A stretch of 64,000 nucleotides of DNA from JBBAGC01 sp964491265 (GTDB lineage: Bacteria > Spirochaetota > UBA4802 > UBA5550), in the NCBI GenBank assembly GCA_964491265.1, contig CAZBFP010000006.1, forward strand, positions 1 to 64,000, read 5' to 3'. Positions 34,418 to 43,458 of the stretch are shown one piece after another. Each line of letters begins with the position of its first letter. The first letter of the stretch is position 1. The position numbers and the translations under genes are program-made. Below the pieces are notes generated by a model. It was not told the origin of the DNA and did no database searches. It worked only from the letters and a program-made list of their open reading frames with translations.

Positions 34418-34976
34418 AAAAGTATCTCCGCTATTATCATTTTAAATTACACACAACAATAATTATGACAATCATAAACTCTATCTGTTTAAAATTTTTT
34501 ATCTTTTCCCTTTGATTATCAGGGAAAAATCAGATCCCTGCAAATCCCTTCCCCCCTGTCCCCCAAAGCTCACTTCTACCCACATTTATTCTCCCGGCCC
34601 CCAGCCGATTAACCTGGAATGCTGAATGAACTTATACCGGCTTCCCCCAGAGGGGGATTAGTAAATTATTATTCATATTGATACATTCTTAATACTAATG
34701 CAGTATATATTAAATAAAAGAACTATGAAAAAAGTTAATCAGCCCCCTCCGGGGGTGGCGGAAAATGATTTCCTGGGGGAAAAGAATTCATTCCGCCGGG
34801 GGCTTAGCCGAATTAATTGTTCGTTGAAAGAAGTGGGTAGTAGTGAGCTTGATGGGAGAGGGTGCACAAGCGATAGCGAAGTGCGGGTGAGGGCATTTAT
34901 ATGTATCAATTAAGATGTGGGTAATTAATAGCCCCTGGGACAGGGGCTTCCCTGCGAAAGATCCATCATCAAATAA
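34418..34976. repeat. Repeat-filled intergenic stretch: C/G motif, inverted pair and CCCTCTCCC-type copy 3
   Basis: The first 120 bp are AT-rich. Then come a ccctgtcccccaaag motif (34554-34568, related to 12166, 40711 and 41119), and agctcacttctacccac at 34567-34583. The latter is the near-exact inverse of gtgggtagtagtgagct at 34833-34849, giving a 270-bp imperfect inverted pair. gatgggagagggtgcacaag at about 34851 with gcgggtgagggc is the third CCCTCTCCC-type copy. A short hairpin, gcccctgggacaggggc, lies at 34931-34947. No gene is supported. Confidence 0.6.
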
Positions 34977-35008
34977 AAAAAGGGCCGCATATTATGCCGG
35001 CCCTTTTT
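34977..35008 (-). terminator. Intrinsic terminator of the acyl-CoA synthetase gene (minus strand)
   Basis: aaaaagggcc and ggcccttttt form the stem, with an inner gcat/atgc stem; on the minus strand it is followed by a T-rich run. It lies 22 bp beyond the stop codon at 35030. Confidence 0.85.
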
Positions 35009-35029
35009 ATCTATCGAAAAAAAATTAAA

Positions 35030-36820
35030 TCACTTTTTGTAGCAGGCTTCAATCTGATCTTTAAACTTTTCAAGTACCGCGCTTCTTTTCAGCTTCATAG
35101 TCTGAGTGAGCATCTTGTTATCAAGCGAAAAGGGCTCAGAATCGAAGATAAATTTTTTAGGAATCTCGTAGTTATGATAATTTGCCTTAATCGTATCTAC
35201 AATCTCCTTCTCCAGAAAATCGGTACACTCTTTACGCTTAATAAGCTCAGCAGGATCTGTGGGGAGATTATTCTTTAATGCCCATTTTTCCATTACAACA
35301 AAATCGGGTATTACAACGCATACATTGTATTCCTTCCCCTCGCCGTATATCATTGCGTATTCTATATAATGGTTCAGCTTAATATCCTCCTCAAGTGAAG
35401 CCGGGAAAACATACTTGCCGTTCTGCAGCTTATACTGCTCCTTGATCCGACCTACAATATAGAGAAATCCGTCCTCATCAATATATCCCCTGTCCCCTGT
35501 ACGGAACCCGCCGTCAGAAGTCATGGCAGCAGCTGTTGCTTCAGGCTTTTTGTGATACCCCTGCATAACATTGGGCCCGTAAACAATAACCTCGCCATCC
35601 TTTGCATTCTCACCTGTAATTGAACGGTCGATAACAACTCTTACTTTATCCTGCACAGGCCCCACACTACCAATACGGTAAGCGTTTGCACGATTAAGGG
35701 TTACACCGGGAGAAGTTTCTGTTAAACCGTAAACATCGTAAAGAGGGATTCCCAGGTCCCAGAAAAACTTTGAAATTTCCGGGTTCATTGCAGCGCTCCC
35801 TGTCATTGATGATGTGAGGCGGCCCCCAAGTTTTTCGCGTACCTTGCTGAAAACTATCTTATCTGCTATTTTAAACTTCAGATTAGTCATAAAACTCGAC
35901 TTACCCTGTTCAGCCAGTAAACGTCTCTTTTTACCCGATTCAACTCCCATTACAAAAAGCTTCCGCGCAAGTCCCCCTTCATCATTCATCTTTGTCCAGA
36001 GCCCGTCATATATGCGGTTAAAAACCCTTGGAACAGAGATAAGAAAAGTGGGGCGCACTTTCTGGATATCATCCACAATAGTTGTAGGCCCTTCAGCAAG
36101 ACCTATGGCAGCGCCTATCTGAACCATGGTAAGCACCTCTCCAAGACCGTATGAATGCGCCCATGGGAGTATATTTAAAGTTACAGTGGTCTCATTATAT
36201 TCCGGGTATGCCTTTACCCGTGCATGAGAGTTACTCGATAAATTCCCGTGAGAAAGAAGAACACCTTTAGGTTCACCTGTTGTTCCTGAAGTATAAATAA
36301 GAACATTAATAACTGAATGATCAGGACTCTCTGCAGGGACAGGCTTAGCTGCACCCTTCTTCTCCAGATCCTTCATTGTGTCAGGACCATCACCTTCCAT
36401 TATAATGACCTTCTCGACCTTAGGGGATGCGGCAATAATATCTTTCAGACTTTCATAAATCTCTTTCTTTGATATAAACAGAACCTTAATGTCAGCATCA
36501 TTAATGATATATTTCCATGTCTGCATAAGCTCAGCTTCATACATAGGAACATATCTTGCTGAGAGCCCGCTTGTAGCGAAAAATCCCACTGCCCAGTCAA
36601 CTGAGTTTCTGGAAATAATCCCTACTGCGTCATTTTTCTTAATTCCTAAAAGGGCCAGGCCTGCGCGGCAGTTATCAACCCTTTTGCTGAAATCAGCATA
36701 GGTGACCCATTCATAATCACCATTGCCGTTCTTCTCCCCGAAAATATGCCTGTCGGGGAATCTGGCAACTGTGTTAATTAAAAAATCTACTGTGTTGTCA
36801 GGTTTATCAAGCTGATACAT
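35030..36820 (-). CDS. Long-chain acyl-CoA synthetase (AMP-forming)
   Basis: 596 residues of the ANL superfamily: P-loop YTSGTTGEPKG, DVYGLTETSPG, TGDRGYIDEDGFLYIVGRIK and the C-terminal Lys-containing hinge of NGKYVFPASLEEDI. Activates a fatty or aromatic acid with ATP and CoA via an acyl-AMP. It resembles the FadD15-type long-chain enzymes by the VTLNRANAYRIGSVG and GYHKKPEATAAAM segments. Monocistronic with its own terminator; a second synthetase lies at 45.3 kb. Substrate range unknown. Confidence 0.88.
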   Translation of the reverse strand: MYQLDKPDNTVDFLINTVARFPDRHIFGEKNGNGDYEWVTYADFSKRVDNCRAGLALLGIKKNDAVGIISRNSVDWAVGFFATSGLSARYVPMYEAELMQTWKYIINDADIKVLFISKKEIYESLKDIIAASPKVEKVIIMEGDGPDTMKDLEKKGAAKPVPAESPDHSVINVLIYTSGTTGEPKGVLLSHGNLSSNSHARVKAYPEYNETTVTLNILPWAHSYGLGEVLTMVQIGAAIGLAEGPTTIVDDIQKVRPTFLISVPRVFNRIYDGLWTKMNDEGGLARKLFVMGVESGKKRRLLAEQGKSSFMTNLKFKIADKIVFSKVREKLGGRLTSSMTGSAAMNPEISKFFWDLGIPLYDVYGLTETSPGVTLNRANAYRIGSVGPVQDKVRVVIDRSITGENAKDGEVIVYGPNVMQGYHKKPEATAAAMTSDGGFRTGDRGYIDEDGFLYIVGRIKEQYKLQNGKYVFPASLEEDIKLNHYIEYAMIYGEGKEYNVCVVIPDFVVMEKWALKNNLPTDPAELIKRKECTDFLEKEIVDTIKANYHNYEIPKKFIFDSEPFSLDNKMLTQTMKLKRSAVLEKFKDQIEACYKK

Positions 36821-37047
36821 TACTCCCTCTCTTTTAATTTGTATTATTTTTTAACAAGGCTCAACATTATTACCATAATGCATAGAAAAAGTCAAATCTT
36901 TATTCTTTTTTTAGAACAGGCATGCGATTTTATATGCAAGTTGTTTATTATCTGAACATATTGCTATAAATAAGAGCATAATTTTAAAATTAACGCTTTT
37001 ATTCTCATGAGTGAACATATAGCGGATTATTTTGAGTTTAATTTACT

Positions 37048-37251
37048 TTAGTGAAAGTGGTGTAATTTATGCAGAAACATTCCTATCTCCTTTATGCGGA
37101 TCTGAATACCCGTATCATTAGAGATCCCTATTGGAATACCCCCCGCGCCGCTTTTAGGAAGTTCAATCCGCTTACGCTCCCTTCTTATGAGAAAAGAACA
37201 GATATGACCCGCATCAACTGAATGTATTGCATTATCATTATCTATTATCAT
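37048..37251 (-). CDS. Small unrecognised open frame (67 residues)
   Basis: The frame begins MIIDNDNAIHSVDAGHICSF and continues with basic and Gly-rich segments (LPKSGAGGIPIGISN). No family is recognised. The closest purine-rich site (aagggga) lies about 19 bases before the ATG, too far to be convincing. The opposite strand also has a 49-residue frame from 37069, so coding on the minus strand is not established. The flanking 36821-37047 bases are AT-rich with no other features. Confidence 0.25.
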   Translation of the reverse strand: MIIDNDNAIHSVDAGHICSFLIRRERKRIELPKSGAGGIPIGISNDTGIQIRIKEIGMFLHKLHHFH

Positions 37252-37278
37252 GTAGAATGCTGTAAAATCCCCTTAAAA

Positions 37279-37314
37279 ATCAGAAGCCCCTGCATCTGCT
37301 GCAGGGGCCCTGAT
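37279..37314 (-). terminator. Hairpin terminator of the EB_dh-like operon (minus strand)
   Basis: gcccctgca (37286-37294) pairs with tgcaggggc (37300-37308), extended by an outer atcag/ctgat stem. On the minus strand the hairpin is followed by attttt. It lies downstream of the 37475-39476 operon, beyond element C1. Confidence 0.65.
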
Positions 37315-37346
37315 CTTCAGTCAGCAATAATTATTCTACAATATTC

Positions 37347-37464
37347 CAGTGTTAATTCCTTAACTTTTATTTTAAATATAATGCTTTAATATCCCCGCCG
37401 ACATAGGCGGCGGAGATATGGGAAACATCATTATTGCACTAAAAAATATCTTTAGAAATAATTA
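37347..37464. mobile_element. CAGT-ended element C1 (oldest copy)
   Basis: Shares cagtgttaattccttaac at the left, a central GC-rich hairpin (ccccgccgacataggcgg) and aaacatcattattgcact to aataatta at the right with copies at 40931 and 47334. Its hairpin has one mismatch and no clear target duplication is seen. It lies directly downstream of the operon ending at 37475. Confidence 0.75.
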
Positions 37465-37474
37465 ATGATAATAG

Positions 37475-38053
37475 TCAACTTTCCCTTTTATACCTGTAAC
37501 CGATAAATATTGACACAGCACCAAGAAGCACTATAACAAACAGCACAGACAGGGGGAGATAAAATGTCCATCTTGTATTAACCGGAAGGAGTTTTACTAT
37601 ATTCTCAAAACCGCTTGAACGGTTTGTCAGCTCACCGCCGATCGAACTGGCCACTATTCCAAAGACAAAAGCAAGAACACCCAGTAATGCAGTAAATATA
37701 TACAAGGGCCGATTCTCCAGAATGCTTTCCCGGTAAAGATACCTGATAACAATAAAAGCAGCAGTAAAAACAAGCATTACAAGTGAAATAGTAATTTTAT
37801 TTTTGATTATGCCGCTATTTAACATTGCCATCATAGGCATAATTATAAATCCGGAAATGATTGTTAAAACAAGAAAAATAAAACCGGATGATACTGATAA
37901 AAGCATAACAAAATCCATCTCTTTTTTTAACGACTCACCTAAAGCCGGATTTCTTTTCCGCAGATAAATTTTAGCTGCAACAGATAGAGAAAAAATAAAC
38001 ATAGTACCCATTAGAAGATGCACAAGCATTGAGTGAAATGCAGGATTAATCAT
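37475..38053 (-). CDS. Polytopic membrane protein, possibly DUF2231-like, partner of the EB_dh-like protein
   Basis: 192 residues with four to five membrane segments. The first begins with NPAFHSMLVHLLMGTMFIFS, resembling the HPxxVHFPI-type start of DUF2231 proteins that may hold heme. Two positively charged loops alternate with the helices. It starts 1 bp after the stop of the EB_dh-like gene, so the two are probably made together. A quinone- or heme-linked membrane anchor is the likely role (inference); no exact family is claimed. Confidence 0.55.
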   Translation of the reverse strand: MINPAFHSMLVHLLMGTMFIFSLSVAAKIYLRKRNPALGESLKKEMDFVMLLSVSSGFIFLVLTIISGFIIMPMMAMLNSGIIKNKITISLVMLVFTAAFIVIRYLYRESILENRPLYIFTALLGVLAFVFGIVASSIGGELTNRSSGFENIVKLLPVNTRWTFYLPLSVLFVIVLLGAVSIFIGYRYKRES

Positions 38054-38054
38054 A

Positions 38055-39476
38055 TCAGTTACCCCCTTTTAAAGCTGTATTCCGGTCTTTAGTCAATACC
38101 ATTACAATACCGGAAATTAAAGCAGCTGTAAAAAACATTAAAACCAGAGTCGTCAGAATCCACCTGGAAAGTATTTCACTCCTGAATTCTGATTCAATAC
38201 TATAGTAAGCTATCTCTTCCTCGCTATGGGCTTTTTTCATCGGTATACCCATTTTAACAGATTTTGCTCCTGCATGCTCTTTAATATTAACCGCATGATC
38301 CCAGGTAATCTGGCCAGGATAGAACAACTTGATAGTGACCCATTCAATTTCATCCCAGGGAACTGCAGCCCCCTCAAACTTTTTCGCCTGAATTTCCGCG
38401 TCACGTCCAAATCCGAGGGTATGAGGGAAAGATACATAGTGCCATCTTGTACCTGTGGAATTTTTATGAACCGCCATTGCAATATTATACTTACCCATAT
38501 GAGAAAACATTTTATCGTCACGGTAATTCCCCGTATCCATGGCCCTGGTTAAATCCAGCATCCAGTTCCCCTCCAGCCAGATCGCCTTTGACGCAATGTC
38601 CGCCCTGCTCCCCGATGGAGGCCCAAGGAGCCGGCGAGGAATAACATCCCCATTCTTCCACTTATGCGCAGGGTCAAATTTCACAGTCATATCACTTGAA
38701 AGATAGTAAATATCATTCATTGTGTATTCAAGATTTTTGATTTTATCCCAGTTCAAAGCGTAAATACCGGTTTTCTGCGGATCGAACATAAACTTGGGCG
38801 CCTTTGCATCGCCATCCCAGTTTGTTGAAAACATTGCCCCCTTATCCGCTTTTCTGTCATCAAGAAGGAAGGTATCTTCAGCATAACCTATAGGATTTGA
38901 CCTGTGAGAACGCCAGTGCCAAAAATCGAGGAAATAACCGGCATCAACAAGTTTTTCCAGCTCATCCTTACTCCGTTTAGTTCGCCAGTCACCAGGAACA
39001 TAACGTGTTTCAGGAAGAAACTTCCTTACTTCATCAATTCCAACATGCTTCTTCGCCTCTTCAGGATCAGCCATACTTGTCATAAACCTCATCCCTTCAC
39101 TAACAGTAATAAATCCGCCATACTGAGCAAAATTTTCTACCGCTCCGTCATCAACAAACATGGTAAATCTGTCTTCATAGATCTTTTGAGGTTCAGGCCC
39201 CGGAACAGACCGCCCATAACGGACCCACTTCCCATCTTCATATACCAGATAATCATGATAAATGGACCCATGCTCAGAAGGCCACTGAAGCCTCCAGAAA
39301 ACATCCTTGTCATTATAAGCAACTTTAACCTTTATTTCAGTTAAAAGCTCATCAGGAATAATAATATTCCTGGCAGGATCATCGCGCACAACTCCGGTGG
39401 AACCGAAAAAAAACGCAATAATCAGAACAATTACAGCAATAAATGCAAAATAAGAATAAACCTTATCTATTCGCAT
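38055..39476 (-). CDS. Ethylbenzene-dehydrogenase-related heme-binding membrane protein
   Basis: 473 residues with membrane segments at the N-terminus (about 8-25) and near the C-terminus (about 438-460). The central extracytoplasmic part has features of the EB_dh domain (heme b of DMSO-reductase type II gamma subunits): repeated FWRLQWPSEH-like and VTIKLFYPG strands, LLDDRKADKGAMFSTNW, GNWMLDLTRAMDTG and DPAHKWKNGD. It is followed after 1 bp by a small polytopic protein. Catalytic molybdenum subunits are not adjacent, so it may be an electron-transfer protein or a sensor. Function not established. Confidence 0.7.
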   Translation of the reverse strand: MRIDKVYSYFAFIAVIVLIIAFFFGSTGVVRDDPARNIIIPDELLTEIKVKVAYNDKDVFWRLQWPSEHGSIYHDYLVYEDGKWVRYGRSVPGPEPQKIYEDRFTMFVDDGAVENFAQYGGFITVSEGMRFMTSMADPEEAKKHVGIDEVRKFLPETRYVPGDWRTKRSKDELEKLVDAGYFLDFWHWRSHRSNPIGYAEDTFLLDDRKADKGAMFSTNWDGDAKAPKFMFDPQKTGIYALNWDKIKNLEYTMNDIYYLSSDMTVKFDPAHKWKNGDVIPRRLLGPPSGSRADIASKAIWLEGNWMLDLTRAMDTGNYRDDKMFSHMGKYNIAMAVHKNSTGTRWHYVSFPHTLGFGRDAEIQAKKFEGAAVPWDEIEWVTIKLFYPGQITWDHAVNIKEHAGAKSVKMGIPMKKAHSEEEIAYYSIESEFRSEILSRWILTTLVLMFFTAALISGIVMVLTKDRNTALKGGN

Positions 39477-39657
39477 ACCCGCTCCTTTTATAAATTGGAT
39501 TAAACTGATTTTTGTATATAATATACTGAAAAAAAATCAAAAACATAGATTTTTTTCCAACACGGAAATAATTATACCTCCTCTACAAAAAATTATGTAC
39601 AAAACTTCCCGCGTCAATAGGGTGAGTATAAAGATTTTACATAGGGGGAACCCATCC

Positions 39658-40677
39658 ATGATAGACTTAAGAAGCGATACAGTTACAAAACCCTCAAAGT
39701 CAATGCTTGAGGCAATGATGAAGGCTGAAGTGGGGGATGATGTTTTTAAGGAGGACCCCACTATAAATGCCCTTGAGGATAAAGCAGCAGCTCTTTTCGG
39801 CATGGAGAGATCCCTTTTCTGCCCCAGCGGCACCATGACAAACCAGATTGCAATTAATGTACATGTGAAACCGGGAGATGAGGTTATTTGCGATAAGATC
39901 TGCCACATCTACTATTACGAAGGGGGAGGGATCGCAAAAACTTCAGGCGCCTCAGTTGCCCTCCTTTCAGGAGACAGGGGACGATTTACAGCAGAGGATG
40001 TTTCATCTGCCATCTCCCCTGATGATATACACAGGCCTGTAACAAAACTTGTTGCTGTGGAAAACACCGTAAATAAAGGGGGCGGAGCATACTGGGACAT
40101 TGATGAGCTTAAAAAAATAAGCTCCATATGCCGGGAGAAAAGTATAGGCTTTCACCTTGACGGAGCCAGGCTCTTTAATGCTCTTGCAGAAACAGGGGAA
40201 AAACCTGAAGATTACGGCAGGCTCTTTGACTCAATATCAATATGCCTTTCAAAGGGTCTTGGCGCTCCTGCCGGTTCCCTTCTCCTTGGCAGTTCAGATT
40301 TTATAAAGAAAGCCCTGAGAGTACGCAAGGTAATGGGCGGAGGGATGAGACAGGCCGGATACCTGGCAGCAGCAGGGATCTACGCCCTTGAAAATAACAT
40401 TGGACGGCTTAAAGATGATCACGCCAAAGCCCGGGACATGGGGGAACTCCTTTCATCACTTGATTATATTGAGGAAGTCTATCCGGTGCAGACAAATATT
40501 CTTATTTTTAAACTGAAAGATAAAATTAAAGACACAGTCTTTATTGAAGAGCTGAATAGAAATGGAATTAAGGCACTCATATTCGGACCCCAGACAATAC
40601 GCTTTGTCACACACCTGGACTTTACAGATGAGATGCTGAAGAAAGTAAAAGATGTGCTTGTATCCATAAAGGCTTGA
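39658..40677 (+). CDS. ltaE: Low-specificity L-threonine aldolase
   Basis: 339 residues of the fold-type I PLP family: RSDTVTKPSKSML, the nearly invariant GDDVFKEDPTINALE, CPSGTMTNQIA, HLDGARLFNA and the PLP lysine Lys199 in CLSKGLGAPAGS. It cleaves L-threonine or allo-threonine to glycine and acetaldehyde. I start at 39658, where aggggga precedes the ATG; an upstream frame from 39595 lacks this. Monocistronic. Downstream repeats separate it from the convergent acyl-CoA dehydrogenase. Confidence 0.92.
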   Translation: MIDLRSDTVTKPSKSMLEAMMKAEVGDDVFKEDPTINALEDKAAALFGMERSLFCPSGTMTNQIAINVHVKPGDEVICDKICHIYYYEGGGIAKTSGASVALLSGDRGRFTAEDVSSAISPDDIHRPVTKLVAVENTVNKGGGAYWDIDELKKISSICREKSIGFHLDGARLFNALAETGEKPEDYGRLFDSISICLSKGLGAPAGSLLLGSSDFIKKALRVRKVMGGGMRQAGYLAAAGIYALENNIGRLKDDHAKARDMGELLSSLDYIEEVYPVQTNILIFKLKDKIKDTVFIEELNRNGIKALIFGPQTIRFVTHLDFTDEMLKKVKDVLVSIKA

Positions 40678-40710
40678 TACGAATTCTGAAGCCCCCGCAT
40701 CTCCCATTGT

Positions 40711-41142
40711 CAGCCCCCTATCCCCCAAAGGGGGCACCTTATAAAAGCTCAGAAGCAGTTTAATCAATCAAAGGATTTAAACACCCTCTAATATTGTTGA
40801 GTTTGTAAAAAATTTAAAAACAATACGACGAGATCAGCAAAACAAAACTTTGACTGATAGATGGATTGATTTCTACAGTGTATTGAAATTCAAACATTGC
40901 AGATTAAGAATGAAGATGTTTAAATAATTTCAGTGTTAATTCCTTAACTTTTTTTTGGAATGAAATGCTCTAATATCCCCGCCGCCGAAGGCGGCGGGGA
41001 TATGGAAAACATCATTATTGCACTAAAAAATATCTTTAGGAATAATTACTGAAATAATTTTAAAATAGTTATAGGAATGATAAAACTCAAACTACCAGAG
41101 TAATATTATATAAACTCGTGCCCCCTTTGGGGGACAGGGGGC
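40711..41142. repeat. Inverted pair of tcccccaaaggggg motifs flanking element C2
   Basis: cagccccctatcccccaaag (from 40711) and its inverse, gtgccccctttgggggacag (from 41119), enclose about 400 bp. The interval is AT-rich and contains element C2 but no gene. Similar motifs occur near 12166 and 34554. Confidence 0.6.
40931..41051. mobile_element. CAGT-ended element C2, complete copy with 9-bp target duplication
   Basis: 121 bp. Ends CAGTGTTAATTCCT and (reverse complement) CAGTAATTATTCCT form imperfect terminal inverted repeats. The centre is a perfect 14-bp stem (atatccccgccgcc with its complement, loop gaa). aaataattt flanks it at 40922-40930 and 41052-41060, an insertion duplication. Non-autonomous, with no gene. 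Confidence 0.82.
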
Positions 41143-41218
41143 CCTGCCGCTAAAACGCTGAATGATAGTCTGTGAGCGTCTGCCGATTTGTTCCAGTGCA
41201 GATTTTAAGTGCGCACAA

Positions 41219-41246
41219 AAAAAGCCGGCATAAATGCCGGCTTTTT
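41219..41246 (-). terminator. Intrinsic terminator of the acyl-CoA dehydrogenase gene (minus strand)
   Basis: A 13-bp stem (aaaaagccggcat) with a 2-nt loop and a T-rich tail on the minus strand, 23 bp beyond the stop at 41270. Confidence 0.85.
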
Positions 41247-41269
41247 CTATACGTAAAGGCTTTTCCCCC

Positions 41270-43141
41270 CTACTCCAATGGAGCACCTGTAAATACAGGA
41301 TCACTAGCCTTAATAGTGGCTGATTCATTAAACTTAATCGCCTCTGTTCTTCCGAAATATTTCGGGAATTCAGAACCGAGATAAAACTGCGAAGAAAGAA
41401 CTTTACCTGTGTAGAATGCTGCTTCGCCGTTATCAGCAAGGAATGCATCTCTTTCAGCGCCTTTAAGGTCTCCAACAAGCTCCTGCATTTTAGGCTGGCA
41501 GATTGTAAGATTCCAGATATGACACCATGCAAGAGCGAGCATATACATAGCTTCCTGAAGAGGTGTGGCATGCATAAAGAGGTGGAGGAATTTCCCCCCA
41601 GCCATCTGCTGCTTAAGCATTTCGATCACTTCATCAAGCTCTTTCATCCCTCTTACGAAAAGATCAAGATATTTATCATCTACAATACCTTTAGCTTTTG
41701 CAAGGGTATCTTCCATTCTTCCCTTAAGTACTTTGTAATTATACTGATCCTTATTCATAAGAATTTTTCTCATTGTAAGGTCCATAGACTGAATACCGTT
41801 TGTCCCTTCCCATATGGCAAGAATTTTAGAATCCGCCATCATTCTTGCAACAGGGTAATCCATACAGTATCCATATCCGCCGTATACCTGCATAGCCATA
41901 GATGTAATTTCCACACCCTTGTCTGTACAGCCTGCTTTTGCAATAGGAGTAAGAATTTCAAGAAGGGCCTGAGCCTCATTAACCTTGTCCTCTGTTTCAG
42001 CAATCTTCTTAAGGTCCATCTGATAGTAGAGATAGTATATAAGCATTCTCTGCCCTTCAAGGTGAGACTTCATCCATAGAAGCATTCTTTTTACGTCAGG
42101 ATGTTTGCTGATGGCAACAAGAGGAGCATCAGGATTAAGCATCTGTGTTACATCAACGCCCTGATATCTGTTCTTTGCGTAAGTTATAGAATTCATGTAT
42201 GCAGCTGAAGCATTTCCATGCCCCTGAACCGCAACACCGTTACGCGCAAAGTTCATCATCTTAAACATAATCTTCATACCCTGACGCTCTTCGCCAAGAA
42301 GGTATCCGTAACAGTCGCCGCTGTCGCCGAAAGCGAGCTGTGAAGTACCCTGTCCATGAAGACCCATTTTGTGCTCAATACCTGTACAGATTACATCATT
42401 AAATTCTCCGGGAGAACCGTCTTCCTTAAGTCTGTATTTTGGAACAATAAAAATAGATATACCCTTTGTACCTTTAGGGTCCCCTTCGATCCTTGCAAGT
42501 ACAGGGTGAATCATATTTGAATAGTAGTCATTCTCACCTGAAGAGATGAATATTTTCTGGCCTGTAATTTTATAAACACCATCAGAAACTTTTACTGCTT
42601 TAGATTTAAGGTTACCAACATCGGAACCTGCATCAGGCTCTGTAAGACACATTGTTCCGCCCCACTCCCCTGTCATAATCTTATCGCCGAAAAGATGCTT
42701 CTGCTCTTCTGTACCAAATTCGAAAACAAGCTCCATGGCACCGTGAGAAAGGCCGGGATACATACCTAAACTGTAATTAGAGGCACATGCGAATTCCATA
42801 ACCGCTGTACTGATAGAAACCGGCATACCCATTCCGCCATGCTCAGGTTCATCAGCAATACCCATAAAACCTGATTCATAATAGGTATCAAGAGCAGGAT
42901 GAAAACATGCCGGGATTTTAACTTCTTTAGTTGCAGGATCCCATTGTGCGCCGACCTTGTCCCCTTCTTCAGCTGTTGGATAAAATACATCAACAGCAAT
43001 CTGCTCAGCAAGATCAATTGTCGCATCAAATGTATCTCTGTCGAAATCTGCGAATACGGGAAAACTTACAAGTTTGTCAACTTCGAGAACTTCAAATAAT
43101 ACAAATTTCACATCCCTGGTATCTACTAGTGGATTAAGCAT
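41270..43141 (-). CDS. Acyl-CoA dehydrogenase, large form
   Basis: 623 residues: an N-terminal extension, the acyl-CoA dehydrogenase core with FAD-binding CLTEPDAGSDVG and GQKIFISSGENDY, GIEHKMGLHGQGTSQL, and the catalytic Glu in WEGTNGIQSMDLTMRKI, then a C-terminal extension of about 150 residues (ends FTGAPLE). This is the size of the AidB/DmdC-like 600-residue group rather than the 380-residue short-chain enzymes. It oxidises acyl-CoA to 2-enoyl-CoA, passing electrons to ETF or a quinone reductase; neither gene is in the window. An aggagg site precedes the ATG. Monocistronic with its own terminator. Confidence 0.9.
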   Translation of the reverse strand: MLNPLVDTRDVKFVLFEVLEVDKLVSFPVFADFDRDTFDATIDLAEQIAVDVFYPTAEEGDKVGAQWDPATKEVKIPACFHPALDTYYESGFMGIADEPEHGGMGMPVSISTAVMEFACASNYSLGMYPGLSHGAMELVFEFGTEEQKHLFGDKIMTGEWGGTMCLTEPDAGSDVGNLKSKAVKVSDGVYKITGQKIFISSGENDYYSNMIHPVLARIEGDPKGTKGISIFIVPKYRLKEDGSPGEFNDVICTGIEHKMGLHGQGTSQLAFGDSGDCYGYLLGEERQGMKIMFKMMNFARNGVAVQGHGNASAAYMNSITYAKNRYQGVDVTQMLNPDAPLVAISKHPDVKRMLLWMKSHLEGQRMLIYYLYYQMDLKKIAETEDKVNEAQALLEILTPIAKAGCTDKGVEITSMAMQVYGGYGYCMDYPVARMMADSKILAIWEGTNGIQSMDLTMRKILMNKDQYNYKVLKGRMEDTLAKAKGIVDDKYLDLFVRGMKELDEVIEMLKQQMAGGKFLHLFMHATPLQEAMYMLALAWCHIWNLTICQPKMQELVGDLKGAERDAFLADNGEAAFYTGKVLSSQFYLGSEFPKYFGRTEAIKFNESATIKASDPVFTGAPLE

Positions 43142-43458
43142 AAAAGCCTCCTAAAAATTAATTTTATCTTGTCACAATGTTTCTTGATAAAATAAGATAA
43201 TCCCCCCTTACAAAAGGCCGGAATAAAAACATTCCGGAGCCTGTATGCTGCTCATCTTATTTAAAAACAAGTTATGTTCAGATCAATTGAATTGAATGAA
43301 AAAGAAAAAATAAAAACCGGACACAACACTAAAATTTTTTATTTATTTAACACACAAACTACTCATTTAACAATAATTGCTACCAAAAGACTTTTTATCT
43401 GTCAATAAAAATTGATTTTTTAATATAAATTGACCTAAAAAAAGTCAGTTTTCACTGC

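Noticed and set aside
37069..37218. Plus-strand 49-residue frame starting MQKHSYLLYADLN
   Set aside because: No family, weak start signal, overlaps another equally weak minus-strand frame.
41519..42079. 186-residue plus-strand frame in the acyl-CoA dehydrogenase gene
   Set aside because: Antisense shadow without a ribosome binding site.
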